Source: Pleodorina starrii
Lineage: Eukaryota; Chlorophyta; Chlorophyceae; Chlamydomonadales; Volvocaceae
Assembly (NCBI GenBank): GCA_030267565.1
Contig: BRXU01000006.1
Location: 2,096,001 to 2,160,000 of the forward strand
Length of the DNA: 64,000 nt
Direction of reading: 5' to 3'
The notes beneath the pieces were generated by a model. That model saw only the letters and a program-made list of their open reading frames with translations, did not search any database and was not told the DNA's origin. Each line of letters starts with the position of its first letter. The stretch's first letter is position 1. Position numbers and translations under genes: made by a program. Of the stretch, positions 56,591 through 64,000 are shown piece after piece.

Positions 56591-59500
56591 CCTGGCTTCG
56601 AGCAAATACCTCTCCACGTCTCCAGGATGGAGTGGCAGACAGGGGAGAAACAGATTGTCCCTAAAAAAACCTGTACCAGCCTCTTCGTTTTGGAGCTAAG
56701 TAATGAACGCAGCTTAGCTCCGAAAGCGGCAGGCAGGCACTGTCATCAACTGCCCGGGACGAAAGACGACCGCAATAAACAACCAAATACAATCCTCGAG
56801 TCAGTGTTGTACGCTTGACTACCCTGCAGGCGCCTTCAAACAGCGCAGCTATGCTGTACAATAGGGTACAATCATCAGCACTCGACTCTCCATCCTGACT
56901 ACATATAGGATACTGCTCTCCGCCGTAGTCTGCTGCGATGTGATGATGAGCATCACGCAGGTTCATGCCCATGCAACAAGCAACCATCCAACAACTTTCA
57001 CAACGTGCCTGCATACATGGCAAACTTATAACGCTCAAGCTTGGGACGCGTCCTCCCCGAGCCGTCTAAATCATAATTATGCCGACCCACCAGGACCTAC
57101 CCACGGGTCTTCCGTTACCTTGCTTGCCACGCTTGGCCACCGCTTGGCCACCGCTTGGCCACCTTGCCACCGCGACAGGCCACCGCGTGACATCTCAGCA
57201 CGGCGGCCAGACAACATGTACGCACTAGAAAACCCATCACCCCGAAATGATGTGGTGGAACGTGGATGGGTTCCGTGCTCAGCAGCGACCGCACATGCCC
57301 TGCGTCACCAGGGATCATTTTAACAACAAGGAAAGTACGGCAGCCAGCATAAGTCCCACCTGGACTGGAGTCCCATCGCGGCCGCTGACGAAGCACTGCT
57401 GTCATCAAAGCCACATATCTACTCTTTACGCGACAGCTTTAGATGGAGACGGAGTACGGCACTCCCCGCATGGTGACGCCCGCGCCCGAGCCCGGCATCA
57501 GCAGCGTGTACGGCATCGGGCCCGCCTTGTCGCGGTTCGCCAGGCTCGCCAGACCGAAGCGCGCCCAGTTGGCGGCATCTGCGTTGCGCATCTCGAAGGT
57601 TTGCTCCAGGCGCTTCATGGCGGCGATGAACTCCTCGTTGGCCTCGCGGGCGGCGGGGTCCTGCGGGGAGCGAGGGGGCGGGGACCAGGTGCTTCAGGGC
57701 CCCAGCGCCGTTGCCCAGTGCTTCCCACGCAGACCCGTAACATGGTCCCTATCTGAGGCCTGGATGAGTACGGGCTCCCAGGCCGCTAAGCAGCAGCCAG
57801 CAGCCCAGCACGCGTGCATGCCCCTTCGTTCAGCCCTCTTCAGCCCCCCCCAGCTATAGCCCAGCAGCCGGATACTCACCACCAGCAGCTCGTTGTCCTC
57901 GTCCAGCGTGTGCTCGCCGCGCGCATGGGCCGACAGCAGCTTGACGGTGGCCATCAGCTGCGGATATGCGTGTGATTGGGTGTTAGGTAAACACGCTCGC
58001 TCGGCATTATTGACATGCACCGCGGCCGCAGCAGCCTCCCGAGGCACACAGAGTGCAAACAGAAACGTCCAAACGAACTAACACCGGGGCCCCAAGCCCC
58101 CAACGGACACCTCGCGTATGTATGCACAGTACCTACCTGGACGGCAGTGAGCGGGTCCGCCAGGTAGGTCATGATGATGCTCTCCTGCTTCTCACGGGAC
58201 TTGGCACCGGTGAGCTCCTGGGTGGGAGCGGACACGGACACGGGAGGGCGGCCGGGGAGCGAGGGGCATGTCGCGTGTGGCCCCGAAACCTAGAGCTGTC
58301 GTGCTCGTAGTGCGGAGGCTGCACAAGCTCGGCAGCTGCGAAGACCGGCAACGGCGGCGGGAAGCAAGGTAGCTCCCCGTGCCGTGCCTAGATTCTAAGA
58401 TCCGCAACTGCCCCTGCTGATGGGGTTTCCCCGCGCATCTGTGCACGCATGCGCAAATGTGCAACGCTCTCAGCCCGAAGTACCTTGTAGGCGGCGTCTC
58501 CGGGCGCCGGCATGGGCTTGCGCACCAGGGACGAGACGTTGAGGATGAAGCTGGTGAAGTCGTACTGTCCGAAGTTGACGGCAGCGTGGTGTCCTGACGC
58601 CAGCCAGGCGATGGTGGTGAGCACCGTCACCAGCCGCGACACTTTGTCGATGGGCCCCTTGAAGCCCCACAGCTGCTCCTCCGACTGGCGCAGACCAAAG
58701 CGCAGCAGGTCGGGGTGGCTCTCGGTCTGGAATGGGGGGATGGTGGGGTGCGTGCACAGGCAGTTAGGCCAGCCAGGGGGACAGGAGGTGGCGACCGGTG
58801 GTTTGACGCTGATGGTGAGAGGTGTGGGGCAGTGGGGCCACGAGCACGGAGGCGGCGGCGGTCAGGCTCATCAGTTCTGGCACCCGACCTCACCTTCACC
58901 TCCGCCCACCAGGCCTGCAGCTCGGTGTCGTCCAGCACGTCCTTGTCGCTGCTGTAGTAGAGGCGCAGGTACTTGTCGAAGTAGGAGGACAGTCCCGACC
59001 ACACGTCCAGGCCGTCAGTGGCGTAGGGGTAGTCCAGCCAGGGCTTGCCGGTGGCGGGGTCGACCATGCCCCTGGGGACGATCGACCACAGGGTAAGGGA
59101 AGGGAGAGCAACGCGGCAAAGGAAGGTCGGTCGCTGCTGGACACGGCGGGAGAGCGTGCAGCGCACACCTTATTACTTAGCTTGCGTGCACATTGGCTGC
59201 GTGCGTGAGGGCCGACCCGCTCGCAGCGTCACGGGGCCACGCGGCGCAAAGTGGGCCAGGGAGGGGCCTGTAAGCGGCAAAGGCTTATCCCGCGGATGCT
59301 CAGGAGCCAGCAGGCTTACACGCAGGGCCGGAACGACCAAACCCCACGTGCGTTGTCGGCCATCCGTATGGGTTCATTTGGATGAAGCACACACCTGGCC
59401 TTGAGATCCTCCGGCAGCGCCTCGGTGGCAAAGTTCCAGTGCTTGCCGTACACCACGGACGACAGGCGCATCGCGTATGGGCCCGGGGTGAAGGACTTCT

Positions 59501-62500
59501 CGATGATGCCGCCCGCGTTGACGAGGCTGGAGCGCGCGTTGCTGTTGATGTTCATGGTGTAGCGGAAGTGCGGCGCCATGAGCTTGTGCACCTGGGGTAG
59601 CAGGCGCACGTGCAGTGGCATGCAGGGACATTGAATGAATGGTGCGGCGAGCATTCATCAGGTGCAGAACGAGAGGCCGAAGGCAATTGATTGCTCATGG
59701 GATTATGTACATGGTGTGAAGGGCAAGGATGGGACTGGTGTCTTGACGGCAGCTTGCGTCATGGTCAGTCCCGGCACCCGCAGGATTCGAACCCTAGCGC
59801 CCGCGGATCACACCCACCCTGGACCGGGTGGCGATCCGGGCCCGTCGATCGCCCGGATCGCCATCCGGGCCCATCGCCCCTCAGGGCTTCCAGATCTCAT
59901 GTAGCCGCAACGCCCGGCTACGCACGGACTCACCGGGTGCATGACGCTGATGTTGCGCCTCATTGCGATGTAGAAGGGCTCCAGGACACAATGGGTGCGG
60001 AGCCAGTGGCTGACCAGCTGCGGGCGGGGCAGACGGGGCGGACGGGCCGGTTTAGGGCGGTCACCAGGGGGGCGCGCATGAAGGGCAGGCGACAGTGAGC
60101 AAATGAATAGCCGGGCCCACGTAAATGCGTGAGGGTGTACAGGCGAGGTTCATTAGGTATCGCTTAAGGGGTAGCATATGTCAAAACTGTAGCATACAGG
60201 CGCAGTGCGTTTGCCATATACCGCATACCGCATACCCAACACAGCAGGCACCCGAATGAAGGTAGCTGTAGCAGCAGTGTGCCCACCCACCTGGTGGAAG
60301 AACGAGTCCACGGACTTGAAGATCATCTTGGCAAGCCGCCACACGACCAGGGTGGCGGGGTCCTTGGACAGCCCCGCCCGCGAATAGACGATGCCGGCGG
60401 TGCGGGGCAGGCTGGGGTTCTCCTTGTGGGTGTTGGCGTGGGCCAGCTCGATGGCAACCGGGATCAGGCCCGTGTCGTTGCCATCGTCATCACTGCAATA
60501 TATATGCAAATGGGGACGTAATAAATACCAACACCGACATCGACCCGCACGCAATGGCGGGAGCGGCGTGTGGGCGGCGGGAAGGTGCACTTCAATGCGC
60601 GGGAAGGTATGCACGCATACGGCCCTCCTTATCATCAATACCAGGAATGCAACACAAACACATGCACTGCAGCGACTTTTGGTGACGCCGCCGCCTGGGA
60701 GCACCAACGGGTGGTGGCGGCAGGCGCCATGTCGGACTGCGACGGGCGGGCGGGGTGATCCTCTCGCGATCATTACGCATATACGCAACTCACTGGCGCA
60801 GGTAGAAGATGGCGCGACCGATGTGCTCCACCGAGCCCTTCTTGCCGTCCTTGGACTGCCCCGCCTCCGCCTCCGCCCAGAACGCCGACATGTCCCAATG
60901 GTCGATCATGAACAGCCGCGGCTTGGCGCCCTTCTTGGCCGCATCCACCAACTGCTCCAGGGTGGAGCCCTGCAGGTCGGCTGGGAGGGAGGAAAGGAGA
61001 GGGAGGAGAGAAGGGGCAGGATCGCATCACTTCGCAGCAGGTCACGTCGGTTGGGGCCGATTGCTATCTACCCATCGGCACTACGAGGCGGCGCAGTATG
61101 CTAGCTATGCCGGATCTTGTAACAAGTAGAGCATGTAATAATCAAGTAAGGGCGGGCACCGTGCTTACCATTGACGTGCTCAGCGCGGATGGCGCTTCCG
61201 ATCCTCTCGGGCATCTCCTTGAGCGCGGTGATGGTGCAGGGGTTGAAGCCAGCCACCGCCTGGCGCCCGTACTCCTCGTCTGTGTACCAGGCGTCCGGCC
61301 GACCCTCCAGCACGCGGGGCGGCTGCACGAGCCAACGATCAACACGACCGTGGGGGTTGGGCGGACGTGGGGTGCGTGTTGAGGTCATCGTGCGTGGTTG
61401 CCCTTCGTGAAGCCGGATGTCATCCAGCTTTTGTTGCCATCCAATCGATATACCGGTATGGGCAAGCTCGCAGGCCGCGAAGTACTGTTTAAGCAGCCTT
61501 CCCACGGCATCGAAGCTGCCTGCTAACAACCCGCCCCAAATGCCCAAACCTTGCTTGGCCATGTATCCGCACTCACGTTGAAGAACAGCAGGCTGTTGAT
61601 GCTGGTGGTGGTGGCCTTCACGGCGCCCCACAGCTTGCCCCCCAACCGCTCCTCGGTGCGACTGGTGCTGGGCTTGGAGTCGAAGTTGTAGAAGCTGCGC
61701 GTTACAGGGGCGCCAGTTGCCGAGTCGTACACGGGCCCCACCTGCACCGCCGGCAGCAGCGGCAGAAGCGGCAGCAGCGGCAGCACAACACGGCTCAACG
61801 ACGGCAAGGGCGGTAGAGCATCAGCCCCGCCGGCAGTCATACCACAACACACCAGCTAGCAGTGTCGACACCAGCAGTGCCCACTCACCCGCTGGTCGGC
61901 GGTGCTTGCGTCGATCTTGGCGGCCACGCCCTCGGGCAGCTGGAAGTCCCAGGCGCCTGATCAGGACATACGTATACACACATATCCAGCCAGGAAGCAG
62001 GCGGCGTGAGGGCTATACATACGGTACCCGATCTGACAAGTGGGTTGGCGCGCTGGTGCATCTGGTGCCGCTAGCTTGTGGTTGGACAGGAAATTAAGAC
62101 GGGCTGCGGGGGCTGCGCCCGCCGTGCGTGCGTGCGTGCGTACCGTCTGCCTTCTTGAAGGGCGACAGCGCCTTCTCAACCAGAGATCCGAGGCCGCGGG
62201 TGGCGCCGCTGCTGGACGACGGCGAGGCGTCGGGGTAGAGGTTGGTGGGCAGCAGGCTCTGGAAGGCCGGGCCGCTGGCCTGTGGACGAGGGAAGGCGGT
62301 GGAGACGAAGGAACCATCGGGTCAGCAGGCCGACATGCAACCAAGCAACGTACCATACTTAGGCTGGGAGGAGGTCACGTAGATGGGCGTGATGCGGCAG
62401 CTTCGGCAGACGTGCCCCATTGGACCGAACTCTCAGCTGGCGTTCAAGACTGCCATGCTACGGCCGCGGACGCCACCCCATCCAGCGCCCCTCCCTTTCT

Positions 62501-63812
62501 CGAACCGCATGGCACCTGTCTTCCACCTTCCACCCCATCCGCTCTCATCCCCGCTCCCGCTCTCCCTTCGCGCCCTTGCGCCAAGCAGGCCCCCTTTCTC
62601 AGCTAAGGCCCTTTCCGAACCTTTTTGAACATGTCCAGCACGTCCGTGAAGTCTTCGTAGTTGTCCAGCGGCTTGGTCGCCGAGCCGGGAATGAGGGAGC
62701 CCAACAGCTCGCGAGCCGCCCCAACCACTAGCGAAGGGACGAGAGAGATGATCGACCGGTCCTTGTGACCGGCCAGCTCCTGCACACATACATAAATCAG
62801 CAGGGCGTCATGTCGCAATGTGTGGCGGGTTTCTTCACGTGCCTGCCATTTTTCAACCGGTATGTACATAGTACGGCGGATCGTTTATTGCTTTGGTCAA
62901 GTAACGACACGAGTGGTGGATACGGAACCGGGCCGATGCTGTCGTACGTAACCACCCTTCCAGCAAAGGCCCGATGGGAACGAAGATGCCTAGCCAGTCA
63001 GTCAGTAGACACCTCCCTCGGATACCAACCCAGGATGCTATCTACCGAAGCAATCCTTGCCAGCTCCCCTCCCGACGGTATCGTACCGCGATGGTGCCCA
63101 GCGCAGCCGCCAGTCCGCTCTGAAGAGTGCCTCCGTTGAAGTCGACATTCTTGTTGAAGCTGAACCGGTCGTCTGAAGCAGTCGAGCGATACAGAGTGTG
63201 GCAGCGTGAATCAACACACCGAGCAAGCAGGCAAGCAGGCGCAGAGGAAAAACACGTCCGTGCCTTGGGTCAAAGCACAAGGAAGCGACGACTGGCATCC
63301 AGCCACGCATTCGATCAAGAACATAAGTGCTCATGTACACGTTGCTCAACAAGTGTATGTTGCAACGCAGGCGAGCTACAGGGCGCTACGGCGACAGTGG
63401 GAACATGCGGATGGAGGTGCGGCTCATGAATGGGGGGCGGCCTGGATAATATGTGGGAACTTGGGGACATGAGGCTGAAGGCGGCGCCCCGCCGACGATT
63501 GCAACAACTACACGCAGGCGGGGCTGCTTGCCATGGCAGATGGCACACTGTTCATGGACGCCCTGCTGCACATCTGCTCACCGAGCTGCAGCCAGATCGA
63601 TTCGCCCTTGGCCGGCGGCTTCTCTCGGCCGTCGGGCTCGTTGCCGCGGTTGGTGGCCAGGCGGCGAGGGTACGGCAGCTCCTTGGTTCCACCCAGCGTC
63701 GGGCGCACCAGCTTGCCAGTCTGGCCGGAGCTCAGGTCGTTGTACACCTACGGACACAAAACACAAACGCGATATACATATATGCGATTCGATGCCAATG
63801 GCGGCTTCAGCT
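56591..63812 (-). repeat. Inverted duplication, arm 2 (LOX copy 4 and 3' flank)
   Basis: Mirror of arm 1. The inner edge is at 56591, opposite 8748. Base 1 of the window pairs near 63812; from there to 64000 the partner would lie outside the window. This arm is about 1.5 kb shorter, mostly because introns 12, 14, 16, 17, 18 and 19 are shorter than in arm 1. Confidence 0.82.
57439..63747 (-). CDS. Plant-type lipoxygenase, copy 4, inverted (5' end outside window)
   Basis: Lipoxygenase on the minus strand; exons 5-20 are present, earlier exons lie past 64000. Exons in transcript order: 63582-63747, 63087-63172, 62621-62779, 62144-62279, 61889-61956, 61577-61741, 61169-61322, 60794-60980, 60291-60492, 59934-60017, 59395-59591, 58894-59071, 58484-58726, 58137-58217, 57880-57957, 57439-57660. 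They give 801 residues plus TAA without interruption. Ligand motifs HWLRTH, HHAAVN and terminal Ile are intact; S-type Ala and Ser-Phe pocket residues are as in copy 1. Exon lengths match copy 1 except exon 8 (136 against 127 nt). Most introns and the 3' flank match copy 1, which marks a recent inverted duplication. Exon 17, however, reads GPIDKVS as in copy 3 (copies 1 and 2 read GPIPSVS), and the start of intron 17 also follows copy 3, as expected of a gene-conversion patch. Confidence 0.93.
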
Positions 63813-64000
63813 AGTCGCGCGTGCCACGAGCCCGCGCCGATGCTGCTGCTTCGTTCTGCCTAGTACACCCAGCCCCCGCCCGTGGCCTCCTTCGTCCTAC
63901 CACTAACCCATTCCTCGTTGCATGGCCGCCCGTCCCTCTACAGGCCCTGGGCGGCCTGCCCGAAGCCTCCAGATAGCGCCCCCGCTCACCGCACTCCTGG

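Larger units (their letters stand above)
55531..57438. other. Region between TERT start and LOX copy 4 stop
   Basis: From 56591 to 57438 it is the copy 4 3' flank (arm 2). From 55531 to 56590 it holds the presumed TERT promoter with a TATA-like site, an AT-rich patch (about 55690-55900) with a 68-codon open frame, and otherwise nothing recognisable. Confidence 0.6.

Noticed and set aside
59770..59800. tRNA or SINE B-box-like sequence (GGTTCGAATCC, minus strand) in LOX copy 4 intron 14
   Set aside because: The T-arm stem does not pair beyond about three bases, and no A box, anticodon arm or acceptor stem is found. The matching site in copy 1 has lost the motif.

Overview
The window looks like nuclear DNA of a chlorophycean (volvocalean-type) green alga. 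The genes are GC-rich and each is broken by about 19 short GT-AG introns. The lipoxygenases are of the plant type, with an N-terminal PLAT domain and a C-terminal Ile. The flanks carry TGTAA motifs, the usual algal polyadenylation signal, and one short CCCTAAAA-type telomere-like motif is present. Genus and species cannot be fixed from the sequence alone. No bacterial, organellar, tRNA, rRNA or CRISPR feature was found.

Layout: (1) 1-7991 (+), a lipoxygenase (LOX copy 1) whose 5' exons lie before the window. (2) 10767-19437 (+), complete LOX copy 2, 20 exons, 1048 aa. (3) 21617-31871 (+), complete LOX copy 3, 20 exons, 1069 aa. (4) 32769-55530 (-), a telomerase reverse transcriptase (TERT) of about 20 exons and about 4,700 aa, spanning the TEN domain to the C-terminal extension. 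(5) 57439-63747 (-), LOX copy 4, whose 5' exons lie beyond the window. Exon coordinates were read by eye from splice sites. Exon lengths and phases agree across the four LOX copies, and the TERT exons chain in phase except at one unresolved junction (exons 4/5).

The LOX genes form a tandem array of three plus an inverted fourth. Copies 1 and 4, with their introns and 3' flanks, are arms of a large inverted duplication (1-8748 against 56591 to about 63812) that encloses LOX 2, LOX 3 and TERT. Short patches shared by other pairs (2 with 4, 3 with 4, 1 with 2) suggest gene conversion. All four copies keep the five iron ligands wherever those exons are in the window. All look like active S-type, probably 13-LOX enzymes (oxylipin synthesis, possibly plastidial).

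The TERT is the most unusual object. Motifs T, 1, 2, A, B', C, D and E are all recognisable and the catalytic Asp triad is intact. One 6.6-kb exon, however, places about 2,150 low-complexity residues between motifs B' and C, which are normally only a short hairpin apart. Several TERT introns carry repeat arrays next to splice sites. A near-palindrome, GACCCACGGGTC, recurs across the window in coding and non-coding DNA, in all three reading frames.
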